From: Pseudomonas sp. BBP2017
Lineage (GTDB): Bacteria; Pseudomonadota; Gammaproteobacteria; Pseudomonadales; Pseudomonadaceae
DNA: 64,000 nucleotides
Assembly: GCF_003024385.1 (NCBI RefSeq)
Contig: NZ_PVZN01000008.1
Span: 62,001 to 126,000, forward strand
Direction of reading: 5' to 3'
Shown here: positions 1 through 8,674 of the stretch, in pieces
Numbering within the stretch: position 1 is the stretch's first letter
How the letters are laid out: each line of letters starts with the position of its first letter
Notes under the pieces: generated by a model
The model's database searches: none
Seen by the model: only the letters and a program-made list of their open reading frames with translations
What the model was told of the DNA's origin: nothing
Position numbers and translations under genes: made by a program

Positions 1-1044
1 CTCGGCGTCACGCCAGACATGGACGTGATCAAGGCCGATCGCAGCCAGCCAGAGTTCGCGCGCCCCGTCTGGGAGTACCTCGACGGTGCCCTGTCACCCC
101 TGCGCGTACGCAATGGCAAAGGTCTGCTGGAAAAACATGCGGAGCTCTTGAGCCAGATCGAACAGCGCTACGGCGTCGACCGCGATGTGCTGGTCTCGGT
201 GTGGGGCATGGAAAGCAACTTCGGCCAGTTCCAGGGCAACAAATCAGTGATTCGCTCCCTGGCAACCCTGGCCTATGAAGGGCGTCGCCCGGCCTTTGCC
301 CAAGCGCAACTGATTGCAGCCCTGCAGATCCTGCAAAACGGTGACATCCAGCCCGACGCCATGAAAGGCTCGTGGGCGGGTGCCATGGGCCAGACCCAGT
401 TCATCCCTACTACCTACAACACCCATGCGGTGGACTTCGACGGTGACGGCCGTCGGGATATCTGGAACAGTTCCGCAGACGCCCTGGCCTCTACCGCTCA
501 CTACCTGCAGAGTTCCGGCTGGAAACGCGGTGAGCCATGGGGCTTCGAGGTGCAACTGGCACCGGGCTTCGATTATTGGCTGGCCGATGGCGCCCAGCGC
601 AAGAGTGTCTCTGAATGGATGCAGCTGGGCCTGAAGCTGCCAGCCGGCGTGCGCTTGCCAGCCGGTAGCGAACAACTGTCCGCTGCCCTGTTGCTGCCTG
701 CAGGGTATCGCGGTCCGGCGTTCCTGGTGCTGGATAACTTCCGCGCGATCCTCAAGTACAACAACTCGTCCTCTTATGCCCTGGCTGTCAGCCTGCTCGG
801 GCAGCGTTTCGATGGCTCGGGCTACATCGCCGGCTCCTGGCCAAAGGACGATCTGCCATTGAGCCGTAGCGAGCGCGTCGAGCTGCAGACCCTGCTCAGC
901 GCCAGGAACTACGACGCTGGCGCCGCCGACGGCATCATTGGCGCCAACACCCGCAAAGCGATACGTACTGCGCAGCAGGCACTGGGCTGGCCAGCCGATG
1001 GCTATCCAACCCATAAACTGCTGGAAAGCCTGCGTCAGCGTTGA
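1..1044 (+). CDS. Lytic murein transglycosylase (SltB/MltB-type, GH103), 5' end outside window
   Basis: Periplasmic enzyme that cuts the MurNAc-GlcNAc bond of peptidoglycan to leave 1,6-anhydro ends. The frame is open from base 1, so the start and signal peptide lie upstream; 347 residues are visible. The catalytic Glu is in WGMESNFG (about residue 71 of the visible part), followed by the GAMGQTQFIPTTY and DFDGDGRRDIWNS blocks typical of the family. The last ~60 residues (LSRSERVELQTLL...) form a PG_binding_1 domain, as in soluble SltB-type enzymes rather than the shorter MltB encoded further along. It is followed by a REP hairpin and a convergent LD-carboxypeptidase gene. Family certain; which paralogue is not. 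Confidence 0.93.
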   Translation, partial: LGVTPDMDVIKADRSQPEFARPVWEYLDGALSPLRVRNGKGLLEKHAELLSQIEQRYGVDRDVLVSVWGMESNFGQFQGNKSVIRSLATLAYEGRRPAFAQAQLIAALQILQNGDIQPDAMKGSWAGAMGQTQFIPTTYNTHAVDFDGDGRRDIWNSSADALASTAHYLQSSGWKRGEPWGFEVQLAPGFDYWLADGAQRKSVSEWMQLGLKLPAGVRLPAGSEQLSAALLLPAGYRGPAFLVLDNFRAILKYNNSSSYALAVSLLGQRFDGSGYIAGSWPKDDLPLSRSERVELQTLLSARNYDAGAADGIIGANTRKAIRTAQQALGWPADGYPTHKLLESLRQR

Positions 1045-1050
1045 ACTATG

Positions 1051-1116
1051 ATCGCGGGGCAAGCCCGCTCCCACCGGTGATGTTTGATCCCTGTGGGAGC
1101 GGGCTTGCCCGGCGAT
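1051..1116. repeat. REP/BIME inverted pair (copy 1)
   Basis: Two facing REP units (ATCGCGGGGCAAGCCCGC and its complement) with a short spacer; the right arm lacks one C (TTGCCCGGCGAT). It sits between two convergent genes and could act as a 3' mRNA stabiliser or terminator. The same unit occurs five more times in the window. Confidence 0.9.
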
Positions 1117-1122
1117 TAATGC

Positions 1123-2079
1123 TCAAACAAACAGATCCTGCTCCAAGCGCAAGCACTTGCTGTCAGCGTCCAGGTACACCTGCGCCCCCAGCGGCAAGGT
1201 GATATTAGGATCGCAGTGACCACTGCGCCAGCCGGCCAGCACCGGTATCTGCAACGGCTCGAACAGCTCCCGCAATAATGGCGTCAGCGCCTGCAGCGTC
1301 AAGCCGGCAAAATCCCCGACCAGCACACCACGCAACCCTTCGAACTTGCCGGCCAGACGCAACTGGGTCAACAGTCGGTCGATGCGGTACAGCGGCTCGT
1401 TCACATCCTCGATAAACAGAATGCCACCACGGCAATCGAGTTCTGCCGGCGTACTCAACGTTGCGCAAAGCATTGCCAGATTTCCGCCCATCAAGCGCCC
1501 TGACGCGGCGCCAGGGACGATTGTGCTCAACGGAGGGCTACTTGGGTGCTCCAATACGTCACCACACCTCAAGCGCCCAGCGAGCAGCTCAAACAATGAT
1601 GCGACTGTCGGTGCCTGCTTGTTTGCCAGCAACTCGGACTTGAGCATCGCCCCATGAAAGCTGACGAACCCCACATTCCGGGCAATCGCGCTGTGCAGTG
1701 CAGTGATGTCGCTGTACCCCACCAACGGCTTGGGATGATTGCGCAATAGCGCATAGTCGAGCCCCTCAAGCAGGCGCATGCTGCCGTAGCCTCCACGCAG
1801 ACAGATGATTGCATCGACATCGGTCGCGGCGAATGCGGCATGCAAGTCCGCCAAACGACAGGCATCGTCGCCAGCCAGATACCCCTTGGTTTCGGTCACC
1901 CCGGAATAAATCCGACATTGATAGCCGCGTGCCTCGAACCACTGGATTGCCTTGAGTGTGTCGAGCGGGGCCGGTCCGGCTGGCGCGATGATGGCTATTC
2001 GGCCGTTACCCGGCAGCGCCTTGGGCAACATTGCGCTGCCTGAGTGCACTTCGGGCCGATGATCGATAGGAAGGTTCAT
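1123..2079 (-). CDS. ldcA: LD-carboxypeptidase, peptidase family S66
   Basis: Cytoplasmic serine peptidase that removes the terminal D-Ala from murein tetrapeptides during peptidoglycan recycling. The 318-residue reading has the S66 nucleophile in RGGYGSMRLL (Ser100) and the C-terminal GHCDPNITLPLG block that carries the catalytic His; the Glu lies in the GGNLAMLCATLSTP...LFIEDVNEP part. The start at 2079 is chosen because AAGGAG stands about 8 bases upstream; an upstream in-frame ATG at 2112 would add 11 residues but has no such site. It points at the upstream lytic transglycosylase, which also belongs to wall turnover, across a REP pair. Confidence 0.93.
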   Translation of the reverse strand: MNLPIDHRPEVHSGSAMLPKALPGNGRIAIIAPAGPAPLDTLKAIQWFEARGYQCRIYSGVTETKGYLAGDDACRLADLHAAFAATDVDAIICLRGGYGSMRLLEGLDYALLRNHPKPLVGYSDITALHSAIARNVGFVSFHGAMLKSELLANKQAPTVASLFELLAGRLRCGDVLEHPSSPPLSTIVPGAASGRLMGGNLAMLCATLSTPAELDCRGGILFIEDVNEPLYRIDRLLTQLRLAGKFEGLRGVLVGDFAGLTLQALTPLLRELFEPLQIPVLAGWRSGHCDPNITLPLGAQVYLDADSKCLRLEQDLFV

Positions 2080-2211
2080 CCAGACGACTCCTTGTTTGGA
2101 CTTGAGCATCAACCCTAGCGTTGTTGACGGTCAAACGGCGGGGGAAAAATCCCGCAAACAAAAATGCCGATGCCGCTGGCAAGCGGGCATCGGCATTCAA
2201 CACAGCCGGGA

Positions 2212-3210
2212 TCAGAGCTTGATCTTGGCCTCATGCGCCTGCTGGTCGGCATGGTACGAAGAACGCACCAAAGGACCGGAAGCGACATTCTTGAAGCCCA
2301 TCTTGTAACCCTCTTCGGCGAACCAGGCGAAGGTATCCGGGTGCACGAAACGCTGCACCGGCAAGTGACTGCGCGATGGCTGCAGGTACTGGCCGAGGGT
2401 CAGCATGTCGATGTTGTGCTCGCGCATGCGGTGCATTACTTCGATCACTTCTTCATCGGTCTCGCCCAGGCCCAGCATCAAGCCGGACTTGGTCGGTACG
2501 TGCGGTACCAGCTCCTTGAACTTCTGCAGCAGGGTCAACGACCACTGGTAGTCGGAGCCTGGACGCGCGGCCTTGTACAGGCGCGGCACGGTTTCCAGGT
2601 TGTGGTTGAAGACATCCGGCGGGGTCTCGGCGGTGATCGCCAGGGCCACGTCCATCCGCCCACGGTAGTCCGGCACCAGGGTTTCCAGCTGGACACCCGG
2701 CGACAACGCGCGGATTTCACGAATGCAGTCGGCAAAGTGCTGGGCACCGCCATCACGCAGGTCGTCGCGGTCCACCGAAGTGATCACCACATACTTCAGA
2801 CGCAGGTCGGCAATAGCGACGGCAAGGTTCTTCGGCTCGTCGACATCCAGCGGCTTCGGACGGCCGTGACCAACGTCGCAGAACGGGCAGCGACGGGTGC
2901 AGATGTCACCCATGATCATGAAGGTCGCAGTACCGCCGGAGAAGCATTCACCCAGGTTCGGGCAGGATGCCTCTTCACAGACGCTGTGCAGCTTGTGTTT
3001 GCGCAGCAATTGCTTGATACGGTCGACTTCCGGCGAAACCGGGATACGCACGCGGATCCAGTCAGGTTTCTTCGGCAATTCGTCGGTCGGGATGATCTTT
3101 ACCGGGATACGCGCGACTTTCTCCGCGCCACGCAGTTTGACACCCGCCTCGACCTTGGGCCGTGGCGCGGGTGTCACGCTTTGCACTGGTTCTTGCACAA
3201 CAGTAGTCAT
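2212..3210 (-). CDS. lipA: Lipoyl synthase (radical SAM)
   Basis: Inserts two sulfur atoms into protein-bound octanoyl groups to make lipoate on E2 and GcvH proteins. The 332 residues carry both cluster motifs: the auxiliary CX4CX5C (C78, C83, C89, in [12 protein letters not shown]) and the radical-SAM CX3CX2C (C104, C108, C111, in CTRRCPFC). The family C-terminal SSYHAD serine motif is present. It lies two bases after lipB on the same strand, so lipB-lipA are co-transcribed and act in sequence: octanoyl transfer, then sulfur insertion. The ~35-residue N-terminal extension before the conserved core is usual in pseudomonads. Confidence 0.98.
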   Translation of the reverse strand: MTTVVQEPVQSVTPAPRPKVEAGVKLRGAEKVARIPVKIIPTDELPKKPDWIRVRIPVSPEVDRIKQLLRKHKLHSVCEEASCPNLGECFSGGTATFMIMGDICTRRCPFCDVGHGRPKPLDVDEPKNLAVAIADLRLKYVVITSVDRDDLRDGGAQHFADCIREIRALSPGVQLETLVPDYRGRMDVALAITAETPPDVFNHNLETVPRLYKAARPGSDYQWSLTLLQKFKELVPHVPTKSGLMLGLGETDEEVIEVMHRMREHNIDMLTLGQYLQPSRSHLPVQRFVHPDTFAWFAEEGYKMGFKNVASGPLVRSSYHADQQAHEAKIKL

Positions 3211-3212
3211 AT

Positions 3213-3860
3213 TCAGAAGATTCCGCCCGTAAGGGTCGTCTGCTCAGCATAGTCGAGGTGCTTGACCAGCTGCCCGCGCAGCCTTGCCCTTACCTCAGAG
3301 AGTTCGATCGAGCCTGCCTGGTCGCGCAGCTGGGTCATGGCCAGCCCCGCATACCCGCAGGGGTTAATCCGGCGGAATGGCGCAAGGTCCATGTCCACGT
3401 TCAAGGCAAGGCCATGGAAAGAACAGCCATTGCGAATCCGCAGGCCGAGGGAAGCGATCTTCGCTCCGTCGACATAAACGCCCGGGGCATCGGCCTTGGC
3501 CGCCGCCTCGACGCCATAACTGGCCAGCAACTCGATCAGGCAGCGCTCGATCCGGGAGACCAGATCACGCACACCAAACCCGAGCCGGCGCACATCAAGC
3601 AACAGATAAGCCACCAGCTGGCCAGGACCATGATAGGTCACCTGGCCGCCTCGGTCGGTCTGCACCACTGGAATATCACCGGGCACCAACAGGTGCTCGG
3701 CCTTGCCCGCCTGGCCCTGGGTGAACACCGCAGGGTGCTCCACCAGCCAGACTTCGTCGCCGGTTTCAGGGCCACGCCGGTCGGTAAACCGGCGCATGGC
3801 CTCGAGCACCGGCTCGTAAGGCATCAAACCCAGGTCGCGAAAGCCGAGGCTTGCCGGCAT
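3213..3860 (-). CDS. lipB: Octanoyltransferase
   Basis: Moves octanoate from acyl carrier protein to lipoyl domains, supplying the substrate of LipA immediately downstream. The 215-residue protein shows the [18 protein letters not shown] motif, the [13 protein letters not shown] segment with the active-site Lys, and INPCGYAGL with the catalytic Cys. Its ATG overlaps the last base of the upstream ybeD-type gene, giving a tight ybeD-lipB-lipA order that is standard in gamma-proteobacteria. Nothing unusual in length or motifs. Confidence 0.97.
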   Translation of the reverse strand: MPASLGFRDLGLMPYEPVLEAMRRFTDRRGPETGDEVWLVEHPAVFTQGQAGKAEHLLVPGDIPVVQTDRGGQVTYHGPGQLVAYLLLDVRRLGFGVRDLVSRIERCLIELLASYGVEAAAKADAPGVYVDGAKIASLGLRIRNGCSFHGLALNVDMDLAPFRRINPCGYAGLAMTQLRDQAGSIELSEVRARLRGQLVKHLDYAEQTTLTGGIF

Positions 3861-4132
3861 CAGAGCACCATTTTCACGATACCGGTAGCGCGCAGGGCGC
3901 TGTTGATATTGTGCAGCTGGTCTTCACCAGTAGCGACAATGTGCAATTGCACGGTGGTGTACTTGCCTTCTTTACTCTGGCGTTCGGCCAGGGTCTTGAG
4001 ATCGACCTCGGCGTACTTCTTGAGGATCTCGATGACCGTGTCTTTGAAATTGACCACGGTGTCACCAATTACCTTGATCGGGTAATCAGCGCAGGGGAAC
4101 TCGATTTTGTGCGATTTGTCAGCTTCGGTCAT
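3860..4132 (-). CDS. ybeD: YbeD-type protein (DUF493)
   Basis: Small 90-residue DUF493 protein ([21 protein letters not shown]...) with a ferredoxin-like, ACT-resembling fold in known members; its molecular role is not settled. The open frame extends 49 codons upstream, but that stretch runs through a GC-rich hairpin after dacA, and the 90-residue start matches family length, so 4132 is preferred. It is the first gene of the ybeD-lipB-lipA group, and gene order dacA-ybeD-lipB-lipA is conserved in enterics too. Confidence 0.92.
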   Translation of the reverse strand: MTEADKSHKIEFPCADYPIKVIGDTVVNFKDTVIEILKKYAEVDLKTLAERQSKEGKYTTVQLHIVATGEDQLHNINSALRATGIVKMVL

Positions 4133-4166
4133 GGCAGTAACGGCCTCGTAAGCCGTGGCAACAACG

Positions 4167-4194
4167 ACGCCCCCGCGTGAGTTGGCGGGGGCGT
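4167..4194 (-). terminator. GC-rich hairpin after dacA
   Basis: Perfect 9-bp stem (CGCCCCCGC / GCGGGGGCG) plus an A-T pair with an 8-base loop, between dacA and ybeD on the minus strand. The downstream stretch is only mildly T-rich (TCGTTGTTG), so it may be a partial terminator or processing site. Confidence 0.6.
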
Positions 4195-4208
4195 GGCAGG
4201 TCACGATA

Positions 4209-5369
4209 TCAGTTGAACAGCCCGTAGAAGAATAGCCGAATGCTATCCCACACACGGCCGAAGAAACCAGCTTCCTCAACAGCGTCCAGTGCGATCAGAT
4301 CGGCACTGTGTACAACGTTGTCATCCAGTTTGACTTCCACTTTACCGATCACGTCACCTTTGGCGATTGGCGCGGTCAGTTGCGGGTTCATGGTCATGCT
4401 TGCAGCCAGCTTCTTCAATTGGCCTTTAGGCAAAGTCATGCTCAGGTCTTGGGCCAGACCGGCTTTGACCTGGTTGGTAGCACCCTTCCAGACTTGTGCC
4501 TGGGCAAGTTCGGTGCCCTTCTGGTAGAAGGTCTGGGTTTCGAAGAAGCGGAAACCGTAGGTCAGCAGCTTCTGGGTTTCGGCAGCACGGGCTTGCTCGC
4601 TGTTGGTACCGAAGACCACGGCGATCAGACGCATGCCATCACGCACGGCCGACGACACCATGCAGTAGCCAGCTTCGTCGGTATGACCGGTTTTCAGGCC
4701 ATCGACGGTCTTGTCGCGCCACAGCAGCAGGTTGCGGTTAGGCTGCTTGATGTTGTTCCAGAAGAACTCTTTCTGCGAGTAGATCGCGTAGTGGGCAGGA
4801 TCTTCGTGGATGATCGCGCGCGCCAGCACGGCCATGTCGTGAGCCGACGAGTAGTGCTCGGGGTTCGGCAGGCCAGTCGGGTTCATGAAGTGGCTGTTGC
4901 TCATGCCCAGGTCGGCGGCAGTCTTGTTCATCATGTCGGCGAAGGCGTCTTCGCTGCCGGCGATGTGCTCGGCCAGGGCGACACTGGCGTCGTTACCCGA
5001 CTGGATGATGATGCCGTGCAGCAGGTCGCTGACGCTGACCTGGGTGCCGACCTTGATGAACATCCGCGAACCACCGGTACGCCAGGCGTTTTCGCTGACG
5101 GTTACCGGGTCGTTCTCGCCGATTTGCCCGCGACGGATATCCAGGGTCGCGATGTAGGCGGTCATCAGCTTGGTCAGGCTGGCCGGCGGCAAACGCTCGT
5201 CACCATTGTTCTCGACCAGGATATTACCGCTGGAAGCTTCCATGAGCACGTAGGACTTGGCTGCCAGTTGCGGCGGCGACGGCATCATCTGCTCTGCCGC
5301 AAAGGCGGCAGGGGTGATCATCAGCGGTACAAGCAGGCAAAGGCGTTTGGCAAAGCTGGTTATGTTCAT
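4209..5369 (-). CDS. dacA: D-alanyl-D-alanine carboxypeptidase (PBP5/6 type)
   Basis: Membrane-anchored low-molecular-weight penicillin-binding protein that trims D-Ala from pentapeptides. A signal peptide (cleaved near AAFAAEQ) precedes the S11 domain with SLTK (S64, K67), SGN (in QSGNDASVALAEH) and KTG (in LKTGHTDEAG). The PBP5 C-terminal beta domain follows and the protein ends in an amphipathic anchor (FFGRVWDSIRLFFYGLFN). Start 5369 gives a normal signal peptide; an upstream in-frame ATG at 5399 adds ten unlikely residues. It follows rlpA and mltB and is part of the wall cluster. In P. aeruginosa the syntenic gene is called dacC. Confidence 0.96.
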   Translation of the reverse strand: MNITSFAKRLCLLVPLMITPAAFAAEQMMPSPPQLAAKSYVLMEASSGNILVENNGDERLPPASLTKLMTAYIATLDIRRGQIGENDPVTVSENAWRTGGSRMFIKVGTQVSVSDLLHGIIIQSGNDASVALAEHIAGSEDAFADMMNKTAADLGMSNSHFMNPTGLPNPEHYSSAHDMAVLARAIIHEDPAHYAIYSQKEFFWNNIKQPNRNLLLWRDKTVDGLKTGHTDEAGYCMVSSAVRDGMRLIAVVFGTNSEQARAAETQKLLTYGFRFFETQTFYQKGTELAQAQVWKGATNQVKAGLAQDLSMTLPKGQLKKLAASMTMNPQLTAPIAKGDVIGKVEVKLDDNVVHSADLIALDAVEEAGFFGRVWDSIRLFFYGLFN

Positions 5370-5505
5370 CCGTCTCTCGAAAATGGCTATTGGGCTCATG
5401 CCCTACATGGGCAAAACGTCTTCAGGCGCTGGGCCTTGCGAGCAAAACGGCCATTGTACATGGCTGTTCCGCCCGCTTGCATGACAAACCGACCAGTCCC
5501 CCCGG

Positions 5506-6504
5506 TCAGTCCGCCGTGACAACTTTTGGCTGGCCAAGATTGGCCAGCCGCACACTGTCCTGCATCTGCTGGGCTTCACCCTGGCTGTTGATCGGCCCCA
5601 TGCGTACGCGGTGCAGGGTCTGCTGGTTGCGCACGATCGAACTGATGAAGACCGGCGCGCTGACCATGCCGCTCAGCTTGGAGCGCAACAGCTCGGCGGC
5701 GTCCGGGTTGGCGAAGGCGCCGACCTGCAAGTAAAGACCATTACCGGCCTGGCTACTGTTACTGGCGATCTGCACCGGCACTACCGCCGCGGCATGCTGT
5801 TGCGGCGGAGGTGTCCATTGCTCGACGGCGCCAGTGCTGGTAGTCAACACCTGCGGCTGGGAAACCTGTGGCTGATCCAGCACCATCGGCGCCGGCTGGC
5901 CACGCTGGGCCCACCATTGTTTCGGGTCGATGCCCTCGACACGCACACGCGCGGTACCGGTTTCGGCGTAACCGAGTTTCTTCGCCGCCGCATAGGACAG
6001 GTCGATAATGCGGTCCGAATAGAACGGGCCGCGATCATTGACGCGCAGGATCACGCTGCGATGGTTGTCCAGGTTGGTGACCTTGACGTAGGCCGGCAGC
6101 GGCAGGGTCTTGTGCGCCGCGCTCATGCCGTAAAGGTCATAGACCTCGCCGTTGGCGGTGTTCTGACCGTGGAACTTGGTGCCGTACCATGACGCAGTGC
6201 CCTCGGCGCGGTAGTTGCGCGAGTCCTGGATCGGGAAGTAGGTCTTGCCCAATACGGTATAGGGGTTGGCCTTGTAGTTGCCGGTATGCACGGTCGGTGT
6301 GGCATCCGGGATCTTCGAGACATCGACGTCCCACCACGGCGCGCCGTCCTTGTGCGCACGGTTGATGTCCAGACCGGGCTTGGCCCGCACCACATGGGTG
6401 CCTTGCTGCGTCGATGGCTTACTTGAAGAGCAACTGGCCAGCATCAGGCCCAGGGCCGCGCAGCCGATCAGTTTGAGAGATGCATCAGAAAACATTACGC
6501 GCAT
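5506..6504 (-). CDS. rlpA: Septal ring lytic transglycosylase RlpA (lipoprotein, DPBB + SPOR)
   Basis: Outer-membrane lipoprotein that cleaves denuded glycan strands at the division septum. A lipobox (LMLASC, Cys25) ends the signal peptide. A double-psi beta-barrel follows, with GTASWYGTKFHGQNTANGE and the VNDRGPF(Y) motif near residues 100-170. A C-terminal SPOR domain (GLYLQVGAFANPDAAELLRSKL) binds denuded peptidoglycan. The ATG overlaps the TAA of mltB (TAATG), indicating translational coupling of two enzymes that act on the same polymer. 332 residues is normal for Pseudomonas RlpA. Confidence 0.97.
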   Translation of the reverse strand: MRVMFSDASLKLIGCAALGLMLASCSSSKPSTQQGTHVVRAKPGLDINRAHKDGAPWWDVDVSKIPDATPTVHTGNYKANPYTVLGKTYFPIQDSRNYRAEGTASWYGTKFHGQNTANGEVYDLYGMSAAHKTLPLPAYVKVTNLDNHRSVILRVNDRGPFYSDRIIDLSYAAAKKLGYAETGTARVRVEGIDPKQWWAQRGQPAPMVLDQPQVSQPQVLTTSTGAVEQWTPPPQQHAAAVVPVQIASNSSQAGNGLYLQVGAFANPDAAELLRSKLSGMVSAPVFISSIVRNQQTLHRVRMGPINSQGEAQQMQDSVRLANLGQPKVVTAD

Positions 6505-7514
6505 TACTTGGCGCCCCGTGCTTGAACCAGCAGGTCCGATAGCTGATGTACCGCCATCGCATACATCACGCTGCGGTTGTAGCGAGTGATCGCGTAGAAG
6601 TTTTGCAGGCCCAGCCAGTATTCGGGGCCGTTGTCGCCTTCAAGCCGGAAAGCGGTGACCGGCAGATCATCGCGCAGCGCATCATGACTTGACCAGCCCA
6701 ATGCCCGCAACTCCCCGACCGTCTTGACCGCGTCAATCCCGGGGGTCAGGCCCTCATCGATGCGATCACCAGTGGCGGTGGCACGGCTGACCACCGGCTC
6801 ACCGGCGACCCAGCCATGACGCTTGAAGTAGCTGGCAACGCTGCCGATGGCATCGTCGGGGTTGTTCCAGATATTGATGTGGCCGTCACCGTCGAAGTCC
6901 ACGGCGTAGGCGCGAAAGCTGCTGGGCATGAACTGCGGCAGGCCCATGGCGCCGGCGTAGGATCCCTTGAGGGTCAGCGGATCGACCTGTTCTTCACGCG
7001 CCAGCAAGAGGTACTCGCGCAGTTCTTTGCGGAAAAACTCGGCCCGTGGCGGGTAATCGAAACCCAGGGTCGAAAGCGCATCGATCACCCGGTAGTTGCC
7101 GGTGTTGCGGCCAAAAAAGGTTTCTACGCCGATAATCGACACGATCACCTGGGCCGGGACGCCATACTCCTGCTCGGCGCGGGCCAGGGTCGCTTCGTGC
7201 TGGCGCCAGAAATCCACGCCACGGGCGACCCGTGCGTCGGTGAGAAACATCGGCCGGTAATCCTTCCAGGGCTTTACCCGCTCGGCCGGCCGGGAAATCG
7301 CATCGAGGATCGACTGCTTGCGCTTGACGTCGCGAAACACATCCATCAACTGCTCGCTGGCAAAGCCATAATCGCGGGTCATCTCAGCGACGAACTCGGC
7401 TACCTGAGGCGAGCCGTCATAGTCGCCTGCGACCGCTTGCTGACCGCCACCGAGCAAGCCGAGCAGGCCCACCCAGGGCGCACAACGAGCTGCCCAGCCA
7501 CGCATTGCTTGCAT
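6504..7514 (-). CDS. mltB: Membrane-bound lytic murein transglycosylase B (GH103)
   Basis: Cleaves glycan strands in the periplasm. The 336-residue reading from the ATG at 7514 has AGGTGA about 7 bases upstream and a hydrophobic signal (GLLGLLGGGQQAVAG). The catalytic Glu is E131 in IIGVETFFGRNTG; GAMGLPQFMPSSF and DFDGDGHINIWNNPDDA complete the fold. No lipobox Cys is in the usual place: the only early Cys (position 11) precedes the hydrophobic run, so it may be soluble as in SltB1 of P. aeruginosa. The open frame continues far upstream inside rodA, but that part is a frame shadow. It overlaps rlpA and is 17 bases from rodA. Confidence 0.94.
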   Translation of the reverse strand: MQAMRGWAARCAPWVGLLGLLGGGQQAVAGDYDGSPQVAEFVAEMTRDYGFASEQLMDVFRDVKRKQSILDAISRPAERVKPWKDYRPMFLTDARVARGVDFWRQHEATLARAEQEYGVPAQVIVSIIGVETFFGRNTGNYRVIDALSTLGFDYPPRAEFFRKELREYLLLAREEQVDPLTLKGSYAGAMGLPQFMPSSFRAYAVDFDGDGHINIWNNPDDAIGSVASYFKRHGWVAGEPVVSRATATGDRIDEGLTPGIDAVKTVGELRALGWSSHDALRDDLPVTAFRLEGDNGPEYWLGLQNFYAITRYNRSVMYAMAVHQLSDLLVQARGAK

Positions 7515-7531
7515 GTAATTCTTCACCTTAT

Positions 7532-8674
7532 TCAAACCTGTGCAATCCATTTGCGATGCGTATGGATAGACATTAAAACGCCAAACGCTGACAGCAGCGT
7601 CACCAACGAAGTTCCGCCATAACTGATGAAGGGCAGTGGCACGCCCACCACGGGCAACAAGCCGCTGACCATACCGATATTGACGAACACATAAACGAAA
7701 AAGGTCATGGTCAGGCTGCCGGCCAGAAGCTTGCCGTAGAGCGTCTGGGCCTGGGCGGTAATCACCAGGCCACGGCCGATCAACAGCAGGTAGATCATCA
7801 GCAGCGCACAGATACCCACCAGGCCGAACTCCTCCCCCAGCACGGCAATGATGAAGTCGGTGTGGCTTTCCGGCAGGAAGTCCAGGTGCGACTGAGTACC
7901 CAGCAACCAGCCCTTGCCAAACACACCACCGGAACCGATGGCAGCCTTGGACTGGATGATGTTCCAACCGGTGCCCAACGGGTCGCTTTCCGGGTCGAGG
8001 AAGGTCAGTACACGCTGTTTCTGATAGTCGTGCATGACGAAGAACCACATGGCCACCGCCACCGGCACTGCGGCGGCGATCACACTGAAAATCCAGCGCC
8101 AGCGCAGACCGCCCATGAACAGCACAAAAGCGCCCGAGGCGAGGATCAGCAAGGCCGTTCCCAGGTCTGGCTGACGCACGATGAGGATGAACGGCACGCC
8201 AATCATGATCAGGCTGATCATCACATGCTTGAGGTGCGGCGGCAGGGAGCGCTTGGCCAGGTACCAGGCAATCGTCGCCGGCATGATGATTTTCATGAAT
8301 TCCGAGGGCTGGAAGCGAATCACCCCGGGAATGTTGATCCAGCGTGTGGCGCCCATGGCGTTGTGGCCCATGACATCCACCACCACCAACAGGATCACCC
8401 CGCAGACGTAAGCCAAGGGCACCCAGCGCGCCATGAACCGCGGCTCCAGCTGGGCGATGACGAACATCGACACCAGACCGATGCCGAAAGAGCTGGCCTG
8501 TTTGAGCAGCAGGTCCCAGTTCTTGCCACTGGCCGAATAAAGGACGAACAGGCTGCCAGCCGCCAGGGTCAGCAGCAGGATCAGCAACGGGCCGTCGATG
8601 TGGATGCGCTGCAGGAAGCTGGCGCGGCGGCGCATCACATCCTCACTGGAGAGCATGCGATCGAAATTACTCAT
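7532..8674 (-). CDS. rodA: Rod-shape SEDS glycosyltransferase RodA
   Basis: Inner-membrane SEDS-family peptidoglycan polymerase that partners PBP2 in the elongasome. The 380 residues form about ten hydrophobic segments and contain GGVFGKGWLLGTQSHLDFLPESHTD (read in two parts here), the family signature with the essential Asp. The C-terminal GMVSGLLPVVGVPLPFISYGG block is also diagnostic. The ATG at 8674 overlaps the TGA of mrdA (TGATG); a GTG one codon earlier is the alternative. Cotranscription with mrdA is the universal arrangement. Confidence 0.97.
   Translation of the reverse strand: MSNFDRMLSSEDVMRRRASFLQRIHIDGPLLILLLTLAAGSLFVLYSASGKNWDLLLKQASSFGIGLVSMFVIAQLEPRFMARWVPLAYVCGVILLVVVDVMGHNAMGATRWINIPGVIRFQPSEFMKIIMPATIAWYLAKRSLPPHLKHVMISLIMIGVPFILIVRQPDLGTALLILASGAFVLFMGGLRWRWIFSVIAAAVPVAVAMWFFVMHDYQKQRVLTFLDPESDPLGTGWNIIQSKAAIGSGGVFGKGWLLGTQSHLDFLPESHTDFIIAVLGEEFGLVGICALLMIYLLLIGRGLVITAQAQTLYGKLLAGSLTMTFFVYVFVNIGMVSGLLPVVGVPLPFISYGGTSLVTLLSAFGVLMSIHTHRKWIAQV

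Noticed and set aside
6504..8048. Longer reading of mltB beginning inside rodA
   Set aside because: The extra N-terminal ~178 residues are out of frame within rodA and show no family similarity; the ATG at 7514 has a proper ribosome binding site and signal peptide.
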